Assembly (NCBI RefSeq): GCF_014699055.1
Contig: NZ_JACXAC010000001.1
Coordinates: 124,001 to 188,000, forward strand
Source: Hymenobacter armeniacus
Lineage (GTDB): Bacteria; Bacteroidota; Bacteroidia; Cytophagales; Hymenobacteraceae
Length of the DNA stretch: 64,000 nucleotides
Direction: 5' to 3'
The notes under the pieces were generated by a model. That model was not told the origin of the DNA. It saw nothing but the letters and a program-made list of their open reading frames with translations, and did not search any database. Positions 53,429-63,200 of this stretch are shown here, one piece after another; position 1 is the stretch's first letter, and every line of letters starts with the position of its first letter. Position numbers and translations under genes: made by a program.

Positions 53429-55990
53429 TTAGCCCTCGGCCCGCAGCACTTCCAGCGGCGAGCGACGCAGCACCTCCCGGCTATTGAACAGCCCAATGGC
53501 CGCCGTGAGCACCGTGACCAGCGCGGCCAGGCCCAGCAGCGGCAGCAGCGCCGGCCCGAAGCTGGCACTGAACACCCACACCGCCAGCGCCCAGGCCGCC
53601 AGCAGCGCCAGCCCAATGCCCGCCAGCGCCGCCAGCAGGCCCAGCAGGCCGTATTCGACCAGCGTGATGCGCAGAATCTGGGCCCGGCTGGCGCCCAGCG
53701 TGCGCAGCAGCACGCTTTCGCGCACGCGCTGGTAGCGGCTGATGACCACCGAACTGCTGAGCACCAGCAAGCCGGTGAGGATGCTGAAGCCGGCCATGAA
53801 GCGGATGACGAAGGAAATTTTGCCGATGAGGTCGTCCAACGTCTGCAGAATCAGGGCCAGGTCGATGGCCGACACGTTGGGGAATTCCTGCACCAGCCGC
53901 TGCTGCACGGCCGCCAGCGCCGCCGTGTTGGGCGTGCGCGTGAGCAGCACCGTAAACTGCGGCGCCTGCTCCAGCACGCCCGCCGGAAACACCAGCAAAA
54001 AGCTGGGCTGCACCCGCGCCCGGTCAATCTCGCGGGTGCCGCCGATGACCACCCGCATGGGCGCGCCCTGCACGTTGAAGTCCAGCGTGTCGCCGAGCTT
54101 GAGCTTGGCGCGCTGCAGGTAGCCGGCTTCTACCGAAATGCGCGGGGTGCCGTCGGGGGCCAGGCCGGGCAGGGTGCCGTCCACCAGCTTTTCGGAAGAG
54201 TTGAGCGAGTCGCGGTACGTGACGCGGTACTCGCGGGTGAGGGCCCAGGGCGGGATGCCGGTGGTGGTGTCCTTTTTCAATTCGGCCACCGAGCGGCCGT
54301 TGATGGCCTTCAGGCTCATGGTCACGATGGGCACCCGCTGCAGCACGGGCAATTGTTGCGCCTTCAGCAAGTCCTCGACGCCGGCCCGCTGCTCGCGTTG
54401 GATGTCGAACAGCACCAGGTTGGGCTGCTGGCCCTGCCCGGCTATCTGCACACGGCCCAGCAGCAGGGCTTGGGTCAGGAAAAGCGTGGCCAGCAGGAAG
54501 GTGCCCAGGCCAATGGACGTGACCAGCGTGAGGGTTTGGTTTTGAGGTCGAAACAGGTTGGCCAGGCCCTGCCGCCACACGTAGCTCCAGCCGGTGGGGA
54601 AGAAGTTGCGCACCAGCTCCATTAGCAGGCGGCCCACGGCGCCCAAGGCCACCACCGCCACCAGCAGCCCCGCGCCGAAACCCAGCGCCGTCTTCCAGCT
54701 CTGGGTTTGCTGGTAGGCAAAGGCCAGAATGAACAAGCCAATGACGGCCATCACGAGTCCGCGCCACGCGTCGGGTTTTTCCGCCTCGTCTTCAAACGCC
54801 GTGCGCAGCACCCGCAGCGGCGACACCCGCCGCACGCTCAGCAGCGGCAGCAGGGCAAACAGCACCGCCATCAGCAAGCCCGTGGCCAGGCCGGTCAGCA
54901 CGGCCGGCCACGAGACACTCACGGTGATGTCGACGGGCAAAAAGTCGCCCAGCACGCGCGGCAAGAGGCCCTGCACCGCTGCGCCCAACAGCGAGCCCAG
55001 CACCGCGCCCACCAGCCCCAGCCCCGCGGTTTGAATCAAATAAATGAGCAGCGCCTGCCGGCCGCTGGCGCCCAGGCAGCGCAGCACGGCCACGGCGGCC
55101 AGCTTTTCGCGCACATACAGGTTCACGGCGCTGGCCACGCCCACGCAGCCCAGCAGCAGCGCCACAAAGGCCACCAGGCTGAGGTAGCGGGTGAGGTCGG
55201 CGAAGGCACGGCCGGTTTGCTCCTGGCGGGTGGCCACGGTGTCGGCGTCGATGTCGGCCTTGTCGAGGCGGGTTTGCAGCGTTTTCACCACGGCCGCCAC
55301 GTCGGTGCCCGGCGCAAATTGGTAGGAGCGCCGGTATTGCAAGCGGCTGCCGCGCTGCACCAGGCCCGTTTGGCGCACCAGCGCAAGCGGGATAAACACC
55401 GTGGGCGCCACCGCCGTGCTGATGCCCGACTGTCCCGGCGTCTTCAATACCCGCCCGATGATGAGCAGCCGCACCTTGCCCACCTGCACCGAGTCGCCCA
55501 CCCGCGCCCCAAACTGGGCCAGCAGGGCATCGTCGACCAGCGCGCCCGGCGCGGTGCTGTCCTGCACGAAGCGTTGGGCGGCGGTGCGCGGCTCGGTCTG
55601 CCAGTCGCCGTAGAAAAAGCCGCCGTCGCGGGCGCGCACCTGCACCAGCCGCACACCCCGGTTGGGCCGAAACTCGACCATGGAGGCAAAGGCCACCTCG
55701 CGGGTGCGAGCCGTGCCCAGTTGGTTGAGCGTGGGCCGCAGCTCTTTGGAAAACCCTTTGCTGCCGGTCAGCACCAGGTCGGCCCCCAGCAGCTCCCGTG
55801 CCTGCCCGCTGATGCTGCTGGCCAGGTTGTCGCCAAAGGAATTGATGCCCACCAGCGCTGCGATGCCCAGAATGATGCTGGCCATGAACAGCAGCCGCCG
55901 CGCCCGGCTGCGGCGGCTGTCGCGCCAGGCCATGCGGAAAAGCCAGGGAAAAGCGGGGCGAGAAGCGGGAGGAGTGGGGGAGGGCGTCAC
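53429..55990 (-). CDS. YbbP-like FtsX-family ABC transporter permease
   Basis: 853 residues. Two FtsX-type permease modules (about 230-420 and 700-853), each with membrane segments, and a large external domain (about 50-230). An extra set of segments lies at 425-540. This is the arrangement of YbbP/MacB-like permeases that work with a YbbA-type ATPase (57225-57902). Together they probably extract hydrophobic compounds from the inner membrane. It starts with GTG at 55990. The ATPase and the GDSL esterase (58098) belong to the same conserved set, but here an OmpA-like gene intervenes on the other strand. Confidence 0.9.
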   Translation of the reverse strand: MTPSPTPPASRPAFPWLFRMAWRDSRRSRARRLLFMASIILGIAALVGINSFGDNLASSISGQARELLGADLVLTGSKGFSKELRPTLNQLGTARTREVAFASMVEFRPNRGVRLVQVRARDGGFFYGDWQTEPRTAAQRFVQDSTAPGALVDDALLAQFGARVGDSVQVGKVRLLIIGRVLKTPGQSGISTAVAPTVFIPLALVRQTGLVQRGSRLQYRRSYQFAPGTDVAAVVKTLQTRLDKADIDADTVATRQEQTGRAFADLTRYLSLVAFVALLLGCVGVASAVNLYVREKLAAVAVLRCLGASGRQALLIYLIQTAGLGLVGAVLGSLLGAAVQGLLPRVLGDFLPVDITVSVSWPAVLTGLATGLLMAVLFALLPLLSVRRVSPLRVLRTAFEDEAEKPDAWRGLVMAVIGLFILAFAYQQTQSWKTALGFGAGLLVAVVALGAVGRLLMELVRNFFPTGWSYVWRQGLANLFRPQNQTLTLVTSIGLGTFLLATLFLTQALLLGRVQIAGQGQQPNLVLFDIQREQRAGVEDLLKAQQLPVLQRVPIVTMSLKAINGRSVAELKKDTTTGIPPWALTREYRVTYRDSLNSSEKLVDGTLPGLAPDGTPRISVEAGYLQRAKLKLGDTLDFNVQGAPMRVVIGGTREIDRARVQPSFLLVFPAGVLEQAPQFTVLLTRTPNTAALAAVQQRLVQEFPNVSAIDLALILQTLDDLIGKISFVIRFMAGFSILTGLLVLSSSVVISRYQRVRESVLLRTLGASRAQILRITLVEYGLLGLLAALAGIGLALLAAWALAVWVFSASFGPALLPLLGLAALVTVLTAAIGLFNSREVLRRSPLEVLRAEG

Positions 55991-56209
55991 GGGAAGGAAT
56001 GTAAAATTGGGGGCGCGGCATGGCAGTCAGTGAAACCTGGGTTACCACTGCATCAGCGGAGGCATAGACGTAGAAAGTAGGCCAGTCACTTTAAGCAGCT
56101 GTTCCGACAACGGTAACGGCCTGCGCGAAGTTGGCCACTGAGGCTGTGCGTTATTTAGCGCCTAGTGAGTTGCTTAAGGCACAATGCCGCGAATAAATTC
56201 GGCCAGAAA

Positions 56210-57175
56210 ATGAAATCAAGGGTACTGTTTTCGCAAATGATGGGTCGGGTGGGGTGTTGGCTAGCACTGTTTGCCGGTTTCGTTGGGTGCCATTCGGCGC
56301 GGGTAGTGCCGGCAATTAGCAGCGGCCAGCCGTCTGCCGGGGTTCAACTGCCGGAGAAGCCACTGGTTCGCGTGCAAGGCCATTTTTATGGTCCCCAAGA
56401 CTCCTTAACGGTGGTTCCAGGGGTGGCAGTGGACTTTAGTTGCTGCGGAACTGATGCGGCGGTGCAGCACTGGCGCGACACCACCAAGGTCGATGGGTCG
56501 TACCGCGTGGCCATGCCTGCGGGCCGCACTTATCTGGTGGCCCTAAGCAAGGATGGTGAAAACATCGAAACACAGGAGTTTCCCGTGCCGGAATCAGCTA
56601 CTGATTCAGTCGTTGTTAAGAATTTCTATCTGAATTATGATGGGCCCGAAAATCCGGAGCGTTGGTGGCCGAACATTTATTTCGCTATCCGGCGGTTTGA
56701 CTTACAACCAACGAGCCTGACCACGATGGACAGCGTTATCCGGCGGTTGAATGCTACTCCCAATTCGGGTCTGCTGGTAGAAAGCCACGCCGAGCCTTTC
56801 GAGGTTCCTGGTGGCGAGCCCGACCCCGAACGGTATTTGCTGCGTCTCGGCTGGCGCCGGGCTGAGGCCGCCTATACCCATTTGCTGAGAAAAGGCATCT
56901 CGGAAAACCGGCTGGTCAGCTTTAGTTACGGTGCCAAGCGGCCCGCCGCACCCGACGACTCTCCTGAACATCGTCAACTCAACCGCCGGGTTGAATTCAA
57001 AACCGTAGGGCTTGAGTTCATCCCATCAAAGGAAGAGAAACTCCGGCTAAATGGCTTGTCAAAAACGCCCGCTCATCTAACCAAAACACCCGTCTCTAAG
57101 AACCTGAAGCAAGCGTCCGGCCGCCGCGCAGTTCCACCAAAGCCCGTTTCTTACCCAAGCAAGAGCCGCCGCTGA
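56210..57175 (+). CDS. OmpA-like peptidoglycan-associated lipoprotein
   Basis: 321 residues. Signal with lipobox ALFAGFVGC (Cys27). A short Ig-like/carboxypeptidase-regulatory segment (about 45-130, YRVAMPAGRTYLVALSKDG) precedes an OmpA domain (about 150-265), where YFAIRRFDLQPTS, RLGWRRAEAAYTHLLRKGIS and LNRRVEFKTV are recognisable. The LNRRVEF end matches OmpA/Pal families, which bind diaminopimelate. The last 50 residues are basic and disordered. It lies between ybbA- and ybbP-like genes on the opposite strand, with lower GC than its neighbours. Confidence 0.82.
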   Translation: MKSRVLFSQMMGRVGCWLALFAGFVGCHSARVVPAISSGQPSAGVQLPEKPLVRVQGHFYGPQDSLTVVPGVAVDFSCCGTDAAVQHWRDTTKVDGSYRVAMPAGRTYLVALSKDGENIETQEFPVPESATDSVVVKNFYLNYDGPENPERWWPNIYFAIRRFDLQPTSLTTMDSVIRRLNATPNSGLLVESHAEPFEVPGGEPDPERYLLRLGWRRAEAAYTHLLRKGISENRLVSFSYGAKRPAAPDDSPEHRQLNRRVEFKTVGLEFIPSKEEKLRLNGLSKTPAHLTKTPVSKNLKQASGRRAVPPKPVSYPSKSRR

Positions 57176-57224
57176 AAAGCGGCTTTAAGCATCAAAAGCT
57201 GCTGGCGATGCTATTGACCTAGCC

Positions 57225-57902
57225 TCAGCCCAGCACTTCCTCCACCACTTTGCCGCCGCGCAGCCGCAGCGTCCGCTGGGTTTTGGCGGCTAGCTCCAGG
57301 TCGTGGGTCACCAGCACAAGGGTGGTGCCGGCCTCGCGGTTTAGCTCGAACAATAAATCAACCACTCGCTCGCTGGTGTCGGGGTCGAGGTTGCCGGTGG
57401 GCTCGTCGGCGAAGAGCAGGGCGGGGCGGTTGGCGAAGGCGCGGGCCAGGCTCACGCGCTGCTGCTCGCCGCCCGAAAGCTGGGCCGGGTAGTGGTGCGC
57501 GCGGGCGGCCAGCCCCACGCGGTCGAGCAGGGCCAGGGCCGTTTGGGCGGCGCCGCGCTGGCCGCGCAGCTCCAGCGGCACCAGCACGTTTTCGAGGGCC
57601 GTGAGGGTGGGCAGCAGCTGGAAGTTCTGGAAGATGAAGCCCACGTGCTGGTTGCGCACGGCCGCCCGCTGGTCTTCACTCAGGTGGTCAAGCTGAATGC
57701 CGTTGAGCCACACGCTGCCCGCGGTGGCGCGGTCGAGGCCCGCGCAGAGGCCCAGCAGCGTGGTTTTGCCCGAGCCTGAAGGCCCCACGATGGCAAACGT
57801 GTCGCCGGCCTGCAGCTCGAAGCTGACGGCGTGCAGCACCGTGAGCTCGTGCCCGGCGCTGGGGTAGGTTTTGGTGAGGTTGTCGACGCGAAGAATGCTC
57901 AT
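57225..57902 (-). CDS. YbbA/LolD-like ABC transporter ATPase
   Basis: 225 residues. Walker A GPSGSGKT (40-47), signature LSGGEQQR (142-149), Walker B LLFADEP (162-168) and the H-loop THD. The short chain and [17 protein letters not shown] start fit the YbbA/LolD group that pairs with FtsX-type permeases. The partner is the permease at 53429-55990. The frame extends upstream in the plus sequence to 58631, but that part is the mirror of the GDSL gene and not coding. The divergent GDSL gene starts 196 bases away. Confidence 0.93.
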   Translation of the reverse strand: MSILRVDNLTKTYPSAGHELTVLHAVSFELQAGDTFAIVGPSGSGKTTLLGLCAGLDRATAGSVWLNGIQLDHLSEDQRAAVRNQHVGFIFQNFQLLPTLTALENVLVPLELRGQRGAAQTALALLDRVGLAARAHHYPAQLSGGEQQRVSLARAFANRPALLFADEPTGNLDPDTSERVVDLLFELNREAGTTLVLVTHDLELAAKTQRTLRLRGGKVVEEVLG

Positions 57903-58097
57903 GCAGGGAAAGTCTAGGCAATATTTTTGGCGGCCAAACGTCGGCCGGGGGCGTTTCGCCGTTTGGTGGTCGGGGAGGGGCCGGCCCCCGGCCCGCACAC
58001 GTAACCGGGCCACTCGCCGTTCGTTACGGGTAGCGAAGACGCATAGCCCTTCCCCATGTTTTGTAGTCCTTACGGCTTCCTGCCCAAAACGCTGTCC

Positions 58098-58793
58098 ATG
58101 AATAGAGTTAGTTCCTCGTTTGCCGCCGCCTTTTTCGCCCTCGTGCTGGGGGCGTGCAATTCCAACCCGCCCGCCGAGCAAGCCACCGCCCCACGGGCCG
58201 CCGCCCAACGCCCCGGCGCCGAGGCCGCCACGCCCACGGGCAAAAAGCGCCTGCTGTTCTTCGGCAACAGCCTCACGGCCGGCTACGGCGTCGAACCCGA
58301 GCAGGCATTCCCGGGCCTGATTGGCCAGAAAATCGACTCGCTCAAGCTGGGGTACGAAGTCGTCAACGCCGGGCTGAGCGGCGAAACCACCGCCGGCGGG
58401 CTCAGCCGGGTGGGGTGGGTGTTGCGTCAGCCCGTCGACGTGTTTGTGCTGGAGCTGGGCGGCAACGACGGCCTGCGCGGGCTGCCGCTCACCGCCACCC
58501 GGCGCAACCTGCAGGGCATCATCGACACGGTGCGGCGCCGCAGCCCCAACGCCCAAATCGTGCTGGCCGGCATGCAGATACCGCCCAACCTGGGCGTCAG
58601 CTACGCGGCCGACTTCAAAGCCATTTACCAAGACCTGGCCACCAAAAACAACCTCGTCCTCATTCCGTTCCTACTAGATGGCGTGGGCGGCGACCGCAGC
58701 CTCAACCAGGCCGACGGCATTCACCCCACGCCGACGGGGCACCGCATTGTGGCGCGCACGGTGTGGGCGGTGCTACAGCCGCTGCTTCGATAG
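58098..58793 (+). CDS. GDSL-type lysophospholipase/arylesterase lipoprotein (TesA-like)
   Basis: 231 residues. Signal peptide with lipobox LVLGAC (Cys20). SGNH/GDSL blocks: FFGNSLTAGYG with Ser58 (the Asp of the usual GDS is Asn), NAGLSGETTAGG, GGND (121-124) and DGIHPTPTGH (Asp206, His209). It should hydrolyse acyl-esters of lipids or aromatic alcohols at the periplasmic face. Divergent from ybbA, as tesA is in E. coli, so a shared function with YbbAP is likely. The TAG stop is the first triplet of the repeat at 58791. Confidence 0.92.
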   Translation: MNRVSSSFAAAFFALVLGACNSNPPAEQATAPRAAAQRPGAEAATPTGKKRLLFFGNSLTAGYGVEPEQAFPGLIGQKIDSLKLGYEVVNAGLSGETTAGGLSRVGWVLRQPVDVFVLELGGNDGLRGLPLTATRRNLQGIIDTVRRRSPNAQIVLAGMQIPPNLGVSYAADFKAIYQDLATKNNLVLIPFLLDGVGGDRSLNQADGIHPTPTGHRIVARTVWAVLQPLLR

Positions 58794-58892
58794 GGTAAGA
58801 GGGTATGGGGGTAGGAGGGTAGGAATTGATGCACAACAGCTGCCATACTTAGGATAACTCTTACCCTCACACACCCATACCCTCTTACCCTA
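58791..58892. repeat. Palindromic repeat with 19-bp perfect arms starting with TAG
   Basis: TAGGGTAAGAGGGTATGGG (58791-58809) and CCCATACCCTCTTACCCTA (58874-58892) are exact complements. Left TAG is the GDSL stop codon. The interior is 64 bases. It fills the space between the convergent GDSL gene and the 75-residue gene. Confidence 0.9.
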
Positions 58893-58895
58893 CTT

Positions 58896-59123
58896 TTATA
58901 TCACCCGCAGGCCGTCCACGTTCACTTCGTCGCGCAGCAGCTCGAGGTTGCGGTAGGCGAGGGGCCGGCCGGCGTCGGTGCTGAGGTCGGGCAGGGCGGC
59001 GCGGGCGGCGTCGAGGGTGAGCTGGGTGAGCTTGCGGGCGCCGAGGTATATGGCCACGGGGCGGCCCTGGCGGGCGTCGTGCGCGGCCAGCGCGTGGTCG
59101 ATTTCGGCCAGAATGGTGCTCAT
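58896..59123 (-). CDS. Hypothetical 75-residue protein
   Basis: A short reading frame starting MSTILAEIDHALAAHDARQG and ending NVDGLRVI. A CATCTTTG box stands two bases before its ATG (59133-59126), the same pattern as at menC and yfcE-like genes, and this is the main support. Composition is hydrophilic with no signal or motif. It diverges from murI, 104 bases away. No function can be proposed. Confidence 0.6.
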   Translation of the reverse strand: MSTILAEIDHALAAHDARQGRPVAIYLGARKLTQLTLDAARAALPDLSTDAGRPLAYRNLELLRDEVNVDGLRVI

Positions 59124-59215
59124 GGCAAAGATGTGAGCTGAAAAGTAGGCGGAAATATACCGAGATTTCCAAAAACCCACATGCCCGGGCCCCGCGGCGG
59201 CGTGGCGCGCCGGCC

Positions 59216-59223
59216 TACCTTTG
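59216..59223 (+). promoter_or_regulatory. -7 element TACCTTTG for murI
   Basis: TACCTTTG is followed by CGCC and the ATG of murI at 59228, so the transcript is probably leaderless. Confidence 0.6.
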
Positions 59224-59227
59224 CGCC

Positions 59228-60064
59228 ATGACAACTGCTGCTTCTGCCTCGGCGCTGGCCGCCCGGCCCATTGGCATGTTCGACTCCGGCATCGGCGGCC
59301 TCACCGTGGCGCGGGCGGTGGCGCGGCGCCTGCCCCACGAGCGCATCGTGTACTTCGGCGACACCGCCCACCTGCCCTACGGCGACAAAAGCGCGGCCGC
59401 CATTCAGGCGTATTCCGTCAAGATTTGCGATTTGCTGCTGCGCCAGCATTGCAAGCTGATAATGATAGCCTGCAATTCGGCCTCGGCCGCGGCCTACGAG
59501 CTGGTGCGCGAGTACGTGGGCTCCAAAGCGCGGGTGCTGAACGTGATTGACCCGATTGTGGCGCACCTGGGCCGGGCCTACGCCGGCCGCCGCGTGGGCC
59601 TCATCGGCACCAAGCAAACGGTGAATTCCAACGTGTATAAAAAGAAGGTTGACGAGCTGGACGCCGGCGTCGACCTGCACTCGCTGGCCACGCCCTTGCT
59701 GGTGCCCATGATAGAGGAAGGCTTTTTCCGCAACTCCATCAGCGACGACATCATCGGCACGTATTTGAGCAACGCCGCGCTGGCCGACATCGACGCCCTG
59801 GTGCTGGCCTGCACGCACTACCCGCTCATCAAGGAGCAGATAGCCCGCTACTACGCCGGCCGCGTCGACGTGCTGGACGCTTCCGACGTGGTGGCCGCCG
59901 ATGCCGAAGCCTACCTGGCGGCCCACGGCCTGCTGGCGCCCCCGGCCGCCGCGCCGCCCGCGCATCACTTCTACGTGTCGGATTTCACCCGCTCGTTTGA
60001 GGAAAGCACGCGCATCTTTTTCGAGCAGGAAGTGCACCTTGAACATTATCCGCTCTGGGAGTAA
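59228..60064 (+). CDS. murI: Glutamate racemase
   Basis: 278 residues, normal length. Interconverts L- and D-glutamate to supply D-Glu for peptidoglycan. Catalytic cysteines: Cys82 in MIACNSASAAA and a second in LVLACTHYPLI near residue 198. GMFDSGIGGLTVAR at the N-terminus contains the conserved substrate-binding aspartate and serine. The same TACCTTTG/GCCGGCC block recurs upstream of the next gene at 60131. Confidence 0.97.
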   Translation: MTTAASASALAARPIGMFDSGIGGLTVARAVARRLPHERIVYFGDTAHLPYGDKSAAAIQAYSVKICDLLLRQHCKLIMIACNSASAAAYELVREYVGSKARVLNVIDPIVAHLGRAYAGRRVGLIGTKQTVNSNVYKKKVDELDAGVDLHSLATPLLVPMIEEGFFRNSISDDIIGTYLSNAALADIDALVLACTHYPLIKEQIARYYAGRVDVLDASDVVAADAEAYLAAHGLLAPPAAAPPAHHFYVSDFTRSFEESTRIFFEQEVHLEHYPLWE

Positions 60065-60130
60065 TCACGGGCAACCATTTGCCCCGCCGCAAGGTCATTT
60101 TGGCGTAACTTTCCAGTGGCCGCGCCGGCC

Positions 60131-60138
60131 TACCTTTG
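60131..60138 (+). promoter_or_regulatory. -7 element TACCTTTG
   Basis: TACCTTTG in the context CGCGCCGGCC TACCTTTGC, nearly identical to the murI box at 59206-59224. The next start codon is 69 bases downstream (60207). Confidence 0.5.
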
Positions 60139-60206
60139 CCGCCGGTACCCCTGCGTTTTCATCACTTCTTCATTTTCCTATTTCCGTTCACTTTTACTCC
60201 TTCTGT

Positions 60207-63200
60207 ATGAAGCAATTCTTCGCTGGCAGGCTACTCAAGTGCCTGATGTTTCTGGTGTGCCTGTGGCCCATGCTGGGTTCCGCAGCCCCCTTCACTCCCG
60301 GTAACCTGGTGGTGGTGCGCGTAGGCGATGGCGGCGCGACGGCCCTCTCGCCCGCTGCCGCCCCCACCTTTCTACTAGAGTACACGCCGGCCGGTGTGCT
60401 GGTGCAAACCATCGCGCTGCCCACGGCCGCCGCTGGCAACAACAGCATTCTGACCAACACCGGCTCGTCGGGCTCTGATGCCCTGCTCACCCGCTCGGTG
60501 AACGGCGCTTACCTCGTGCTCACCGGCTACGACGCCGCCGTGGGCACCGCCTCTTTGTCTGGTACGGCCTCGGCCGCCAACAACCGCGTTATCGGCCGCA
60601 TTGCCGCCGACGGCACCTTCGACACCAGCACCCGCCTGAGCGACGGCTTTAGCGGTGGCAACATCCGCTCGGCCGCTACCGTCGACGGCACCACGTTCTA
60701 CGCCGTGGGCTCGACCGGCGGCGTGCGCTACGCTCCGCTGGGCAACCCGGCTTCCGGTACCAGCACCGTGGTGTCGGCGGTGCCTTCGAACAACCGCGGC
60801 GTGGGCATCTACAACGGCAACCTGTACGTGTCCTCGTCCACCACGACGGGCGGCAACTTCCTGGGCATTTCGCAGGTGGGCACCGGCCTGCCCACCGCCA
60901 CCGGCACTACGACTACGCCGCTGCCGGGCTTTCCTAGCACCACGGGCCCCAGCCCCTACGGTTTTTACTTTGCTGACCTGAGCACCACCGTTCCCGGCGT
61001 GGATGTGGTGTACGTGGCCGACGACCGCACCACGGTAGACGGCGGCGTGCAGAAGTGGAGCCTGGTGGGCGGCACCTGGACGCTGAACGGCGTCATCACG
61101 GGCGCCACGGCCACCACGGCGGGCCCGGCCCTGCGCGGCCTCAACGGCAGCCTCATCGGCACCACGGTGAACCTGGCCACCAGCTCTTCGACCAACCTGT
61201 ACTTCATCACCGACAACGCCGGCTACAACGCGGCGCCCAGCAACCTGGTGTTGCCCGCCTCCGTTGCCACGGCCGGCACCAACGCCAACTTCCGCGGCGT
61301 GGCCTTTGCGCCCGAGTCGACGGTGGCCGCGCCCACCATCACCAGCTTCACGCCCACCGCGGGCGGCCCCGGCGCTACCGTTACCATCACGGGCACTAAC
61401 CTGATCGGCGCCACGGCCGTGACCCTGAACGGCGTGGCCATCACGGGTTTCACCGTGGTGAACGCCACCACCATCACCTTCACCGTGCCTGCCACGGCCA
61501 CGTCCGGCACCATTGCCGTGACCACGCCCGGCGGCACCGTGACCAGCACCGGCACCTTCACGTTTAACGCGCCGGCCGCTGCGCCCACCATCACGAGCTT
61601 CACGCCCACCAGCGGCCCCGTGGGCACCACCGTCACCGTGACGGGCACCAACTTCACGGGCGCTACCGGCGCCACGCTCAACGGCACGGCCGTGACCAAC
61701 TTCATGGTGATGAGCGCCACGTCGGTGATGTTTGACGTGCCCACGGGCGCTACCTCCGGCACCATTGCCGTGACCACGCCGGCCGGCACCGGCACCAGCA
61801 CGGGCACCTTCACGGTGAGCGCCCCGGTGGTGACGCCGGTGATTTCGGGCCTCTCGCCCACGGCCCAGGTGGCCGGCGGCCCGGCCGTGACGCTCACGGT
61901 AACGGCCACGGGCATCACGCCCACCACCACCGTTAACTTCAACGGCATTTCTTACACCCAGACCAGCAGCACGGCCACGACCGTGACCGTGACCATCCCG
62001 GCTTCGGTGCTGGCCACGGCCGGCAGCTTCCCCGTGACGCTGACCAACTCGGCCGGTACTTCCAATGCCTTCACCTTCGTGGTGAGCAACCCCAGCACGG
62101 CTGGCGCTTTCGAAACCTTTGAGGCCGGCACCAAGACCAGCTACACCGCCGGCACCGTGACGCTGACCAGCGGCGTGTGGAACTTCGCCAATGCCCTTAT
62201 CGGCGACTCGTTTGCCGACAAATTCAACGGGCTGAAGTCGGCCCGCCTGCGCACCGGCGGCGCCATCAGCATGAACTTTGACAAGCCCAACGGCGCGGGC
62301 ACCATCATCATCAACTCGGCCCTGTACGGCACCGACACCGGCGCGTCGTTCCTGCTGGAAATTTCGACCGACGGCGGCACCACCTACACCACCGTGCCCG
62401 GTGCTCCGGCCGCCCTCACGGCCACGCTCACGCCCTACACCTTCGCGGTGAACCAGGCCGGCAACGTGCGCCTGCGCATCAGCAACACCGTGACGACTAC
62501 GACGGCCACGGCGCCCCGCATCATCATCGACGACATCTCGATTTCGGATTTTGTGGCCCCCAACAACCCGGTGCCGGTTATCACGACCATCTCGCCGAAC
62601 TCGGTGCAGGTGGGCTCCAACGCGACCATTACCCTCACGGGCACGGGTTTCACCAGCGCTTCGAGCGTTATTGTGACCGGGGCAACCATTCCGACCACGA
62701 CCATTCCGAGCACGTTCGTGTCGGCTACGCAAATCACCGCTACGGTGCCCGCTGGCGCTCCGGCAGGCACCTACACCGTGACCGTGGTGAACCCCACGCC
62801 CGGCGGCGGAACTTCCAACGGCGTGACGTTCACGATTGTAACCCCGGTGCCCACCATCACCAGCTTCACGCCCACCACGGGCGGCCCCGGCACCACGGTG
62901 ACCATCACGGGCACCAACCTGCTGGGCGCCACGGCGGTCCGCATCGGCTCTTTCAACGTGCCCAACTTCTCGGTGGTATCGGCCACGAGCATCACCTTCG
63001 TGGTACCCAGCGGCACGGGCAGCGTGACGGGCGTTATCACGGTGGTAACTCCCGGCGGCACGGCCACCAGCACCGGTTCGTTCAACCTGGTGTCGGCGGC
63101 GCTGGCCAGCCAGGCCCTGCCCGGCCTGCTCGTGTACCCGAACCCGGCTGCTGACCGCGTGACGGTGAGCCTGCCCTCGGCGGGCGCTGCTACGGTGGCC

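Noticed and set aside
54707..56080. 457-codon plus-strand frame opposite the FtsX-like permease
   Set aside because: Arg/His/Gln-rich with no hydrophobic pattern, while the minus strand shows ordered membrane segments.
57903..58631. N-terminal extension of the YbbA-like ATPase frame
   Set aside because: It runs over the divergent GDSL gene and intergenic region and lacks protein-like composition; a normal ATPase start is at 57902.
61333..63090. Repeated DNA blocks as CRISPR or satellite
   Set aside because: They keep one reading frame and encode Ig-like TIG modules.
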